64,000 nucleotides of DNA from Chloroflexota bacterium (GCA_023430545.1 JAEZAF010000084.1:1-64000), one strand, 5' to 3'. Shown: positions 35,627 through 44,502, numbered from the stretch's first letter. Translations and numbers: made by a program. Notes: generated by a model from the sequence alone, not told the origin.

Positions 35627-36595
35627 ATGGTCAGAATAGGGTACGCCATTTCAAGCGAAGAGCATCATCCGACTGATATTGTCCACCATGCACAGCGCGC
35701 CGAGGAAGTCGGCTTTACCTATGCGCTGATCTCCGATCACTTCCACCCATGGATTGACGCGCAGGGTCACAGCCCGTTTGTGTGGTCGGTACTGGGGGCA
35801 ATCGCCCACGTGACTACTACACTCGAGATCGGGACTGGTGTCACCTGTCCGCTGATCCGTACGCATCCGGGGATTATCGCCCACGCTGCCGCGACCGTCG
35901 CCGCGATGATGCCGGGGCGCTTCTTTCTCGGTGTCGGCACGGGCGAGAACCTGAACGAGCACGTGTTCGGCGATCGCTGGCCGGCCTTCGATGTCCGCAT
36001 CGAGATGCTGGAAGAGGCCATCGATGTCATGCGCCTGCTGTGGGAAGGCGGTCAGCAGTCGCATTATGGGATGTTCTACACCGTCGAGAATGCCCGTCTG
36101 TATACCCTGCCGGAGACTCCGCCGAAGATCATGGTGGCAGCAGCAGGTCCGAAGGCCGCCGAAGTCGCTGGCCGTATTGGGGATGGGCTGATCAATACCT
36201 CACCGGATGCCGATGTCGTGAAGACCTTCGAGAACGGCGGCGACCGTTCCCGTCCGAAGTACGGCAAGCTGACGGTCTGCTGGGCCGAAAGTCAGCAGGA
36301 AGCGGAAGAAACGGCCTACCATTACTGGCCGACCGCCGGATTGAAAGGTGAACTTTCGCAGGAGTTGCCGAATCCGGCGAACTTCGAGAGCGCGGCGGAA
36401 AATGTCCGCAAGGAAGACGTCGCGAAATCGATTATCTGCGGGAATGATCCGCAGGCGCATCTGGACGCGATTCAGGAATTCATCGACGCTGGTTTCGATC
36501 ACGTCTACGTGCATCAGGTCGGCCCGGATCAGGACGGCTTCTTCAACTTCTATCAGAAGTCGATTCTGCCGGAATTCACGAAGCAGAATGCCTGA
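35627..36595 (+). CDS. F420-dependent LLM-class oxidoreductase (TIGR03557-like)
   Basis: A 322-residue luciferase-fold protein resembling F420-dependent glucose-6-phosphate dehydrogenase relatives (TIGR03557): IGYAISSEEH, ISDHFHPW, FLGVGTGENLNEH and AAAGPKAAEVAGRIGDGL. The substrate is unknown. The start ATG has AAAGGAG upstream. It follows the dehydrogenase gene by 104 bp and ends with its own terminator. Together with the similar protein at 7889, it suggests the cell makes or uses deazaflavin, although one of the two may be FMN-dependent. Confidence 0.85.
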   Translation: MVRIGYAISSEEHHPTDIVHHAQRAEEVGFTYALISDHFHPWIDAQGHSPFVWSVLGAIAHVTTTLEIGTGVTCPLIRTHPGIIAHAAATVAAMMPGRFFLGVGTGENLNEHVFGDRWPAFDVRIEMLEEAIDVMRLLWEGGQQSHYGMFYTVENARLYTLPETPPKIMVAAAGPKAAEVAGRIGDGLINTSPDADVVKTFENGGDRSRPKYGKLTVCWAESQQEAEETAYHYWPTAGLKGELSQELPNPANFESAAENVRKEDVAKSIICGNDPQAHLDAIQEFIDAGFDHVYVHQVGPDQDGFFNFYQKSILPEFTKQNA

Positions 36596-36639
36596 GATCA
36601 CATCCCTCTGAAATGCCGCATGCTTCCCGCATGCTTCAG

Positions 36640-36663
36640 AAGCCGCTGACAAAGCGGCTTTTG
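36640..36663 (+). terminator. Rho-independent terminator of the F420-type gene
   Basis: AAGCCGCT (36640-36647) pairs with AGCGGCTT, followed by a short T-run. It lies 45 bp after the stop codon. Confidence 0.8.
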
Positions 36664-36716
36664 ATTCCAGCCCTGCGGTTCCGCTGAAATCCACCTTATA
36701 AGGACCTGATCGGATC

Positions 36717-36744
36717 TCGACAATACCGCCGATTCCGCTATAGT
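36717..36744 (+). promoter_or_regulatory. Probable sigma-70-type promoter of the GH4 gene
   Basis: TCGACA (36717-36722), 16 nt, then TATAGT (36739-36744). Each hexamer matches consensus at five of six positions. The start codon lies about 130 bp downstream. Confidence 0.5.
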
Positions 36745-36873
36745 GAACATATTCCACAAGCTCACCACGATGTTAAAATTGGAAGACTTCGCTCCACACA
36801 AGAAACCAGACCCAAAGTCCGCAGAATGTTCATTTCTGAACCCTGTTTGTAAAGCCTTTTAAGGAGAAATTTT

Positions 36874-38268
36874 ATGGCCAGAATTACCTTTATCGGCGCT
36901 GGCAGTACCGTCTTTGCCAAAAATCTGATCGGTGACATCCTCAGCTATCCTGAACTGGCGAACAGTGAACTGGTGCTGATGGACATCGACGAGGAGCGCC
37001 TTGCGACATCCGAACAGGTGGCGCATCACATCAACAGGACGCTAAATGCCAGCGCGACTATCTCCAGCACGACCGACCGCCGCAAGGCACTCGAAGGCGC
37101 GGATTATGTGATCTGCATGATTCAGGTCGGCGGTTATAAACCCGGTACCGTGATCGACTTCGATATCCCGAAGAAGTACGGCCTGCGCCAGACCATCGGT
37201 GACACGCTCGGCATCGGTGGGATCATGCGCGGCCTGCGCACCATCCCGGTGCTGCTGGATATCGTGCATGATATGGAAGAAGTCTGCCCGGATGCACTGT
37301 TCATCAACTACGTGAACCCGATGGCGATGAACCAGTGGGCGATCAATCGCGGCAGTAAAATCAAAACGGTGGGGCTGTGCCACAGTGTCCCGCATACCGC
37401 CAAGGAACTCGCCAAAAATATCGGCGTCGCCTACGACGACATCGACTATCTGGTGGCAGGGATCAATCACGTCGCTTTCTATCTGAAATTTGCCAACCGT
37501 CACACCGGAGAAGACCTCTACCCACTGATTCAGCAGGTGGTGGATGAAGACCGCGTGCCGGACTGGAACCGCGTGCGCTATGAGATGTTCCAGCGCCTCG
37601 GCTATTTCGTCACCGAGAGCAGCGAACACTTCAGCGAGTATGTGCCGTGGTTCATCAAGCGCGACAGGCCTGATCTGCTGGAAGCGTTCAACATCCCGCT
37701 GGATGAATATCTGGCCCGCTGCGAAGCCCAGATCATCGCGTGGAATATGACACAGGCCATCCCGCAGAACGGCAAAGCCATCAATGAAAGCGAGATCCGT
37801 GACGCGCTGAAGGATCTGAAGCTGATGCCGAAGATGGCCGAGATGACCGTGCGCAGTGTGCTTGATTACAACAAGTTCGAGCGCAGCATCGAATACGGTT
37901 CGCTGATCATCCACAGCATGGAAACCGGCACCGTCCGCAAGATTTACGGCAATGTGCAGAATCGCGGCATCATTACCAATCTGCCGGATGACTGCGTGGT
38001 CGAGGTCCCATGCCTGATCGACGGCAACGGCGTGCAGCCAACACGCATCGGGGCCATCCCGCCGCAGTTGGCCGCGCTGATGCAGACCAATATCAACGTC
38101 CAGTCCCTGACCGTCGAGGCCGCGCTGACTGGCAAGCGTGAACATGTCTATCACGCCGCCATGATGGACCCGCACACCGCCGCCGAACTGTCACTCGATC
38201 AGATCTGGTCGATGGTGGATGAACTGCTGCTGGCACACGAAGAAGCAGGCACACTGGTCGCGCAGTAG
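36874..38268 (+). CDS. GH4 alpha-glucosidase/alpha-galactosidase
   Basis: A 464-residue family 4 glycosidase, which uses NAD and a divalent metal. The Rossmann motif FIGAGSTVFAKNL starts at residue 6; metal ligands are probably C169 (GLCHS) and H199 (INHV). NYVNPMAM is also conserved. Known family substrates include alpha-galactosides, alpha-glucosides and galacturonides; the sequence alone does not decide. Cytoplasmic. The start ATG has AAGGAG. It is a single-gene unit with its own promoter and a strong terminator, and no transporter next to it. Confidence 0.9.
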   Translation: MARITFIGAGSTVFAKNLIGDILSYPELANSELVLMDIDEERLATSEQVAHHINRTLNASATISSTTDRRKALEGADYVICMIQVGGYKPGTVIDFDIPKKYGLRQTIGDTLGIGGIMRGLRTIPVLLDIVHDMEEVCPDALFINYVNPMAMNQWAINRGSKIKTVGLCHSVPHTAKELAKNIGVAYDDIDYLVAGINHVAFYLKFANRHTGEDLYPLIQQVVDEDRVPDWNRVRYEMFQRLGYFVTESSEHFSEYVPWFIKRDRPDLLEAFNIPLDEYLARCEAQIIAWNMTQAIPQNGKAINESEIRDALKDLKLMPKMAEMTVRSVLDYNKFERSIEYGSLIIHSMETGTVRKIYGNVQNRGIITNLPDDCVVEVPCLIDGNGVQPTRIGAIPPQLAALMQTNINVQSLTVEAALTGKREHVYHAAMMDPHTAAELSLDQIWSMVDELLLAHEEAGTLVAQ

Positions 38269-38309
38269 AGCAGTCGGATCGGGACGGATTCGACTGGGTA
38301 TTAAAACTG

Positions 38310-38361
38310 AGACCTGTGAACAGCGTTGGGACGATCCCGGACCTGCTCACAGGTCTTTTTG
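38310..38361 (+). terminator. Rho-independent terminator of the GH4 gene
   Basis: AGACCTGTGA (38310-38319) pairs perfectly with TCACAGGTCT (38347-38356), followed by TTTTG. The loop holds a second small hairpin. Confidence 0.88.
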
Positions 38362-38574
38362 TTTCCACTCAGGTTTGATTTTCGTTTGGGATGCAGTCCT
38401 GTATACGTGCTTTAGTCAGGGATGTGTGGCTGATGTTTGCGTGTGCGGGTGTCCGGACAGTTCAGCAGATATTTACTTTTATTACTGAATGCTTTCACTA
38501 TATTATGTAAAAGTGAACTACAGTGAAATCACACCCCACACCGCCGCCTTTGAACTTTATCCTTCGGGGGTTGA

Positions 38575-38973
38575 ATGTTTGACAAGAATGGTTCTGGTAA
38601 AAAGATGCTGATCAATATCGTTCAGGATTCGCTGGCTGCGCAAGCTGAACCTGATGCACTCGCACCCTCACCTTTGCAAAACCCCATTCAATTTGAATCC
38701 GCGCATATCTGCTGGTCGATCCATCGGGTCCGCGATACGGTGGAGCTGTACCATCTGATCGCCCAGCTTACATGGCTGACCGACGGATGCACATCCGGCA
38801 GTCAGAAATTCGTGATCGTCTCTGATGATTTTCGAGTCGGCCTCGCGCTCAATGCCTTCATTCGCTTTTATGCGCCGCTGGACGGCATGATCTACCATGC
38901 GGAGACCACCGCCGAAGCCTATGCTGTCATCGCCAGTTTCAGCGAACCTCAGTCCCCATTGGATGACCAGTAG
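38575..38973 (+). CDS. Small STAS-like hypothetical protein
   Basis: A 132-residue soluble protein of unknown function. Its second half (FVIVSDDFRVGLALNAFIRF ... then HAETTAEAYAVI) follows the pattern of the C-terminal half of the STAS-like protein at 42020-42427 (VTVLVG-NVFWEKLIEVTNR ... DVGEATQLI). I infer a shared fold that I have the impression is common in Chloroflexota. The start ATG has GGGGG upstream. It converges with the histidine kinase gene of the terpene-associated run. Confidence 0.6.
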   Translation: MFDKNGSGKKMLINIVQDSLAAQAEPDALAPSPLQNPIQFESAHICWSIHRVRDTVELYHLIAQLTWLTDGCTSGSQKFVIVSDDFRVGLALNAFIRFYAPLDGMIYHAETTAEAYAVIASFSEPQSPLDDQ

Positions 38974-39101
38974 AGGGCATTCGCGAGCATCGCGGACCGG
39001 AAGAATCCAGCCCTGCATATTGCAAGGAATCCGCATCATGCAACCATGTATAGATGCACGGTGCAGGGATCGGGGCAGGCCCGACCTGATAATTCCGACT
39101 T

Positions 39102-40295
39102 TCAGGTTTGCAGCGGTCCGTCAGCAGTCGGCACCGGAATGCGTATCCTGAAGCAGCTTCCGCTTCCTTCAGTACTGGTCACATGGATGGCCCCGCCGTG
39201 CAGCTCCACGATACGGCGTGCAATCGTCAGGCCAAGCCCATTCTCGCCGGTAGCGAGGCTGCGCGCACGGTCCGCCCGGAAGAAGCGGTCGAAGATCAGC
39301 GGCAGATCGTCAGTGCTGACGCCGATACCCGTATCGCATACTTCGATGACTGCGTCCGGCCCATCGCGGAACGTGCTCAGGCGGATCTCCCCATTCGCCG
39401 GCGTATAGAACAGTGCGTTTTCCACCAGCTTCTCGATCGCGATCAGCAGTTGATTGCGGTCCATCGGCACCGACTCCAGTCGATCCGCCGGGGCATAGAC
39501 AAACCGCAGGTTTCTGGCTTCCGCCAATGGCTGATAGCGCGAATGAATGCCGCTGGTCAGCGCGTTGATACTCCCTGTGGTCAGCGTAAGCTGTGAAACC
39601 GTCTCCACACGGGTCATGATCAGAAAGTTGTCGATCATCCGCGTCAGTCGTGCGACCTGTCCGGTGATCGTGTTGGCATGATGCAGTTGGCGCTGCGGGT
39701 CGGAAATTCGGACCATCAGATCCGCGCTGTTCTGGATAATTGTCAGCGGGGTCTTGAAGTCATGCGCGATGACCACAATGAATTTCTGAAGCAGCTCAGT
39801 GATTCGCCGTTCTTCTTCCAGCAGGGTGGAGCGTTCTTCGGCCTGTTTCTGCGCTGAGATGTCTCTCAGGACCACGATGACCTGATCCTGAAGGAAGGCG
39901 AAGGTGCGCACCTCATACCAGCACGGTTCGGGTGTCCTCTGCACCATATATTCGGACATGCCTTCCTGTCCGGACTGGCGCACCGTCTCGATTTCGGCCT
40001 GAAGATGGGCCGCCAGATTCGGGTGATACCAGTCGGGTGGGTGAGGGTCGGCAGCGAGTGCATCCCAGTGATAGGGGAGGTTGGTCTTGCAATCTGTGAT
40101 CACGTTCTGGCTGTTCACGCGCAGGACGGTATCCGGGATCGCCATATAAACTGCTGTCAGTTCGAAGTTGAACTTCAGCAGTTCTTCTTCTGCTTTCTGC
40201 TGAAGAAGTTCCAGCGATTGCAGCTCCTGAACGCGCTGGCGGAGCTGCTCCACTTCCTTCATCAGATCCTGTACTTTTTCAGCCTGATCATCCAT
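39102..40295 (-). CDS. PAS-domain sensor histidine kinase
   Basis: A 397-residue soluble kinase: coiled coil (about 5-40), PAS domain (about 42-150), HisKA domain with phospho-acceptor H178 in VVIAHDFKTPLT, and an HATPase domain (about 270-390, with NQLLIAIEKLVENALFY, DTGIGV and GENGLGLTI). No membrane segment, so it senses inside the cell. No response regulator is adjacent, making it an orphan here. It lies 22 bp after the HAD gene, at the end of the terpene run, so it is probably co-transcribed. Confidence 0.9.
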   Translation of the reverse strand: MDDQAEKVQDLMKEVEQLRQRVQELQSLELLQQKAEEELLKFNFELTAVYMAIPDTVLRVNSQNVITDCKTNLPYHWDALAADPHPPDWYHPNLAAHLQAEIETVRQSGQEGMSEYMVQRTPEPCWYEVRTFAFLQDQVIVVLRDISAQKQAEERSTLLEEERRITELLQKFIVVIAHDFKTPLTIIQNSADLMVRISDPQRQLHHANTITGQVARLTRMIDNFLIMTRVETVSQLTLTTGSINALTSGIHSRYQPLAEARNLRFVYAPADRLESVPMDRNQLLIAIEKLVENALFYTPANGEIRLSTFRDGPDAVIEVCDTGIGVSTDDLPLIFDRFFRADRARSLATGENGLGLTIARRIVELHGGAIHVTSTEGSGSCFRIRIPVPTADGPLQT

Positions 40296-40317
40296 ACGGA
40301 TTTCATGTGTACTCGTC

Positions 40318-40971
40318 TTAGGGGAGCCTGATGTCGCCTAACGAGGTAATCCAGCGGTAGGATTTATGCGGATGCAGTGCGCTGTAAAGACCTGTCCGAT
40401 CGATAATATAACATGGTATTCCGCAGACATCGGCGAAAGCACCGTCTGAAAACGGATCATCGCCAACGAAGCAGGCGTTGCTGAGGTCCAGAGGCGAGAG
40501 CGCAGATGTAACCACCTGCCACATCTCACCGGACGGTTTGCCGGTTTTCACCTGACAGTGTGCTGGTGTGAAGACCGCCTCGAAATAATGGCGTAGCCCG
40601 AGCGCGTCCAGAATTTCAGCCGCGTGATTATTATTGGAGACGATGTACAGCACATGACCTGCCGCCTGCATCTGATCCAGAAAATAGACGGTATCTTCAA
40701 AAATCGTGGGCGAGAAATCCCCGAATACGCGGGACATCAGTGTGGATTTCAGTGTATCAGGCCATCCCAGATGCGCAAACAGGGTGTCCAGAATCAGCGA
40801 TTCATCGCGGTTCTGGCTGGCGCTTTCCAGTGCGACAAGCAGACCTTCACGATAGCGCCCTTCATCGAAGGGCAGCCCATGTTCACGAATCAGATCCGGC
40901 AGCACATGGACCAGCGCCCATGTATTCATCCCTGAGACCAGCGTGTCATCGAAATCCAGAAACAGATGCAT
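40318..40971 (-). CDS. HAD-family hydrolase
   Basis: A 217-residue HAD-superfamily phosphatase. Motif I is DFDDT (residues 6-10, nucleophile D6 and acid D8), motif II IVSNN, motif III Lys in KTGKP, and motif IV GDDPFSDG. A helical cap lies between motifs I and II. The substrate is not visible. Its place 74 bp after the terpene synthase-like gene makes a prenyl or diterpenyl phosphate a reasonable guess, but housekeeping phosphatases look the same. Confidence 0.85.
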   Translation of the reverse strand: MHLFLDFDDTLVSGMNTWALVHVLPDLIREHGLPFDEGRYREGLLVALESASQNRDESLILDTLFAHLGWPDTLKSTLMSRVFGDFSPTIFEDTVYFLDQMQAAGHVLYIVSNNNHAAEILDALGLRHYFEAVFTPAHCQVKTGKPSGEMWQVVTSALSPLDLSNACFVGDDPFSDGAFADVCGIPCYIIDRTGLYSALHPHKSYRWITSLGDIRLP

Positions 40972-41045
40972 TGTGTGGGGATTTTCCTTACGTTTTCAAG
41001 AACAGTGAATTCCAGACCAGCACCCGTCTGACCGGCTGATACGGT

Positions 41046-42023
41046 TTAGCTGTCTTCTGCCAGTTCCCCGGCCTGAACGTCCCGCGTAAAACCGATCACG
41101 GTCGAGGGATCAGCGGCGAGCTGTTCCACCCGCTGATATTCCGCCTGTGCCAGTTCTGACGAGTAGCTTCCCGAATAATCGACCTTCGCCGAGAAGAATC
41201 GCTTATTGAAGGCCAGATCGTTCAGGATTTCCCTGAGCGTTTCCGGTTTCAGAAACAGGGTTGGATACGGGGTGTAGTACAGCCGGACGAACTCACCACC
41301 CAGTAGGGCCAGCGGCATCGGCGCACGCAGCTTGAGGTCGCCGCTTTTGTTCGTCCCCAGATAAAAGTGCGGCATTGGGACTTCCGCGCCGTAGATCAGC
41401 CGCGAAAACCGGCGGTAATATTCCCGCTGGATCGCTTCGAGATCGGTTGTCTGACGGGTGAAGGCACGCAGTTCATCGCGGTCTGTGTCAGACAGGCGCT
41501 CATACGCTTCCCACAGAGATACCAGCGGGATCGAGGCGATTTCCCAGATCACCCGTCGACGGCCTTCCTGATAGGGCCACTGCTGCTGGAAGTCGTGGTA
41601 CGCCTTGCCCAGCCGCTGCCCGACTGAGCCTTCAGGCAGTGCCAGCAGCGTATCAATCCCGATGAAATACGGGTCGATATTGTGGCAGCGGTAGAATGCC
41701 GCCCAGTGATCATCCATCAGGCGGAAGAGTTCCTGCGCTGCGAGTTCGGCATATTTCTCGCCGCGATTATAGAATCCTCGAAACGAGAACGCGCCAATGA
41801 TCATATTCTGCCCACCCAGATCAAAGAACATCCGGATGAACTGTTGATAGCGTCGCTGAAGAAATTCGCCCTGTGCGGCGAAATCATCGATGCGACCGGG
41901 GTCAGGCTTGAAGCGGTTTTGTTCCAGGATATAGGTGGTGCGGGTGCCGCCGATTGCGAAAATGCCAGTGAGTCCTTCAGGATAACGTGCTGCAATCTTT
42001 TCCCGGAACAATACATCATTCAT
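41046..42023 (-). CDS. Tuberculosinol/kolavelool synthase-like diterpene enzyme (cis-prenyltransferase fold)
   Basis: A 325-residue protein resembling Mycobacterium tuberculosis Rv3378c (tuberculosinyl transferase) and, I believe, the kolavelool synthase of Herpetosiphon. Matching landmarks are FAIGGTRTTYILEQN (22-36; FDGTRRWFHLECN in Rv3378c), GAFSFRGFYNRGEKY, and the C-terminal stretch LYYTPYPTLFLKPETLREIL followed by VDYSG. In Rv3378c the first motif has a catalytic Asp (D34); here that position is Gly25. These enzymes take a bicyclic diterpenyl diphosphate and replace the diphosphate. Its ATG overlaps the TGA of the STAS-like gene (ATGA), so it is translationally coupled. A class II cyclase lies upstream, as expected for this pathway. 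Confidence 0.72.
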   Translation of the reverse strand: MNDVLFREKIAARYPEGLTGIFAIGGTRTTYILEQNRFKPDPGRIDDFAAQGEFLQRRYQQFIRMFFDLGGQNMIIGAFSFRGFYNRGEKYAELAAQELFRLMDDHWAAFYRCHNIDPYFIGIDTLLALPEGSVGQRLGKAYHDFQQQWPYQEGRRRVIWEIASIPLVSLWEAYERLSDTDRDELRAFTRQTTDLEAIQREYYRRFSRLIYGAEVPMPHFYLGTNKSGDLKLRAPMPLALLGGEFVRLYYTPYPTLFLKPETLREILNDLAFNKRFFSAKVDYSGSYSSELAQAEYQRVEQLAADPSTVIGFTRDVQAGELAEDS

Positions 42024-42427
42024 CGTGGTTTAGGGACTTCCGTTCGTAATCGATAAATCAGTTGTGTCGCTTCGCCGACATCCTGAGCGAACTTAAGCTG
42101 CCATTTATCAGCAATCGCACCGGCCATCCGATTGGTAACCTCAATCAGCTTTTCCCAGAACACATTGGTCCCGACCAGTACGGTCACGCCGAGGTTGCTT
42201 ACCTTGGCGTTGTTATAGGAATGGCGTAACTGCGAGATCGCCCCACTCGGTACGGTATTGGCCTGTGAGAGATCCATGATGACATCGACGCGCTGTTCGG
42301 TACTGGCGACCATCTCCGACCCCTTCCTGAGGGCGGTGAAAATGTCGCTCCAGCTCCATCCACGCTGGAAGCGATAGCACAAAATCGACTGCTCACTGTC
42401 GGCCCAACCCACTTCAATTGTATTCAT
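42020..42427 (-). CDS. STAS-like (SpoIIAA-type) small protein within the terpene run
   Basis: A 135-residue soluble protein with the alternating strand-helix pattern of a STAS/SpoIIAA-like fold: IEVGWADSEQSILCYRF, then VDVIMDLSQANTVPSGAIS and LGVTVLVGTNVF. Such proteins bind partners or lipids rather than catalyse. I chose ATG 42427, which begins at MNTIEVGW with GGGA upstream; an earlier ATG at 42460 is possible. Its stop codon overlaps the start of the terpene synthase-like gene, so a functional link is likely. A similar fold is encoded at 38575-38973. Confidence 0.7.
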   Translation of the reverse strand: MNTIEVGWADSEQSILCYRFQRGWSWSDIFTALRKGSEMVASTEQRVDVIMDLSQANTVPSGAISQLRHSYNNAKVSNLGVTVLVGTNVFWEKLIEVTNRMAGAIADKWQLKFAQDVGEATQLIYRLRTEVPKPR

Positions 42428-42617
42428 AACACCATTCCCAGCGTTTATCACGGACTGCATGGCTGCTGCTGACCTTATATTCTGATCTACTTCTACTTAG
42501 CATAAGTCGATCGCGAATATTCCGTTATTAAGGAAATGGATAGAAACGTAAATTTTTAGTCGTGCTAAATGACCAGTCACCGTGTGCAGATCTCTTAATG
42601 CGCAGCAGGACAGGCTG

Positions 42618-44174
42618 TTATGCTGCACTCAGTTGCTGATAACTGTGCAGTGCCATGAGGACTGCTGACGACACCACCTTATATGGAGTATACAACCCTT
42701 TGCCAATCCAGAGTGCAGGTTGGTGTTCCAATGGACCGCACTTCCGCAGGAAGGCCGCCGCCGCATGCAGCGGGATGAGGTCCATCCGTTCGACCTGCGT
42801 ATGCCAGTAGACCAGCGCCTGCAGGCTGTAGGCTGTTTCTTCGGCAGTGGAGCTTCCATAATAGCCCCAGCCGCCATCCCGCTGCTGAGTCTTCAGCAGC
42901 CATTTCACACGGCGTGCCAGCTTGTCATCTCCCAGCATAGATGCGCCCAGCGGCTGCACCCCCATCATATGCAGGATCGGGATCGCATAGGTCGTCGGAT
43001 AGTAGGGCGAGATATGCCACTTGTCGAACCAGAAATACCCCTCGCGGTCATGCGTCATCAGCATACGGACGATCTTGTTCGACCATTTTTCGAACTGGGG
43101 ATGATCGCGGTGCATTTGCAGTGCGCCCAGCAGACGGATATTGGCGCTCAGTGACGGGTTGGCCTCGCCGTAGAAACAGCGGAAGTGATTTTCTTCCTCG
43201 TAACTGGAAAACACATCCGCGCTGACATCGTAGCCGCCCCAGCGCAGCACCATAAAGGCTTCGGCGGTATCGTCCAGATCGGTTACCCTGAAGCAGCTTG
43301 AATAGGTCAGGCCGCATTGTGGATTCCATACCCGATACAGGAAGTCCAGCAGAGGGCGGACCTGCGGATCATCTGGAGAGACAGCACCGGCGGCCCGCAG
43401 GTTGTTCAGTGTCCACGCGCATTCAAACACATCGATTGGGTCTACAGTCGGTGTGCCTCCGTCCGCCTGCTGGCGGACAATCTGCTGAAGATAATCCAGT
43501 GAGCCTTGTACAAAGGTGTTCGGATTCAGCAGCGAAGCCGCCGTGGCAGAAGGTGAGGTGCCGACGTTGAATCCCGGCGCGGTGAAGTCGAAACGCTCAC
43601 CATGCGGCAGATAGTCCATGATCGCTTCCAGCGAATAAGCCAGCGTGGTATAGCGCAGGTCAGCGGGCTGCGCCGTAATCATGCTGAGCTTCTTCTTGAC
43701 GACATCAATATTGGCGGCGATGTGTCGCGGGATGTCCAGATCCACCGCCAGCCCCTCGGTGATCAGCGCCGCAATCAGCAGGGGAAAACCGATCGTATCA
43801 TCGGCATCGTAGCGCAGCCTGTCAACATTGTGCCAGAGAAATCGCGTCCCGGCGTCGATTCGGGTTTTGTCTGCCAGATCACCGATTTTCGCCAGCGCGA
43901 TCACTGCCGACAGCGTGCTGATGATGCGATCATGATAATGGAGGATATTCGCGCCCCAGCTTCCATCCTGATGCTGGTGACTCCGCAGCCATGTCAGGCT
44001 GGACTCAAAGCCGCTTTGCGGAAAATGTGGGACCAGTTGTGCCGTCCATGCCGTGTCATAAGCGGTGCTGCTGGTATAACTTTTTCCCTCACCCAGTGAC
44101 GCTAGCAGGGTATTGATGTCTGGCTGTGGACCCGCTTCGGCCCCCGTGTGGTGCGTATTGACTCCAACAATCAA
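42618..44174 (-). CDS. Class II diterpene cyclase (copalyl/halimadienyl/kolavenyl diphosphate synthase type)
   Basis: A 518-residue terpene cyclase of the beta-gamma domain type. SSTAYDTAW (35-43) matches the SAYDTAWVA signature of diterpene cyclases. The protonating DxDD motif is DLDD (299-302, in TDLDDTAEA). QDGSWG (69-74) and a second QxDGGWG near 435 are QW-type repeats. It should protonate and cyclise geranylgeranyl diphosphate to a bicyclic diphosphate. The product cannot be told from sequence. The start is TTG at 44174 with AGGA upstream; no ATG lies nearby. It heads the run STAS-like / synthase / HAD / kinase. No GGPP synthase is in the window. Confidence 0.88.
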   Translation of the reverse strand: MIVGVNTHHTGAEAGPQPDINTLLASLGEGKSYTSSTAYDTAWTAQLVPHFPQSGFESSLTWLRSHQHQDGSWGANILHYHDRIISTLSAVIALAKIGDLADKTRIDAGTRFLWHNVDRLRYDADDTIGFPLLIAALITEGLAVDLDIPRHIAANIDVVKKKLSMITAQPADLRYTTLAYSLEAIMDYLPHGERFDFTAPGFNVGTSPSATAASLLNPNTFVQGSLDYLQQIVRQQADGGTPTVDPIDVFECAWTLNNLRAAGAVSPDDPQVRPLLDFLYRVWNPQCGLTYSSCFRVTDLDDTAEAFMVLRWGGYDVSADVFSSYEEENHFRCFYGEANPSLSANIRLLGALQMHRDHPQFEKWSNKIVRMLMTHDREGYFWFDKWHISPYYPTTYAIPILHMMGVQPLGASMLGDDKLARRVKWLLKTQQRDGGWGYYGSSTAEETAYSLQALVYWHTQVERMDLIPLHAAAAFLRKCGPLEHQPALWIGKGLYTPYKVVSSAVLMALHSYQQLSAA

Positions 44175-44502
44175 GAGTGTTTCCTGTCCTGTCCGATAGT
44201 GACCTGCTCGCTGAACCTCTCAGGCAGAAGACCGCGTCGTTATTCGACAGCCTGCTGATAATGAATCGACTGCGTTATAAGAACGGTATATTTTTCCAAC
44301 CGTTTGCTAACCATAAATATCACAAATCCTTACCAGGTTTGCAACCTTTGGCCTGCGAATTTACGTTTGTTCAATTAAGTGACTGGTTTCTAAGTAGGTT
44401 ATAAACTGGGAAGCGCCATCCTGTGGATCGAACCTGCGGATTCACATATATTATCTGATGTATCAATCAGCCTGGAGTTTTTTGAAAATTGATTATGGGC
44501 GC

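Noticed and set aside
37042..38175. 377-codon open frame opposite the GH4 gene
   Set aside because: Fully antisense to a conserved enzyme and rich in His/Asp/Gln as expected of a shadow.
44175..44404. 75-codon frame upstream of the diterpene cyclase
   Set aside because: No ribosome site or recognisable pattern; it lies in the AT-rich promoter region.
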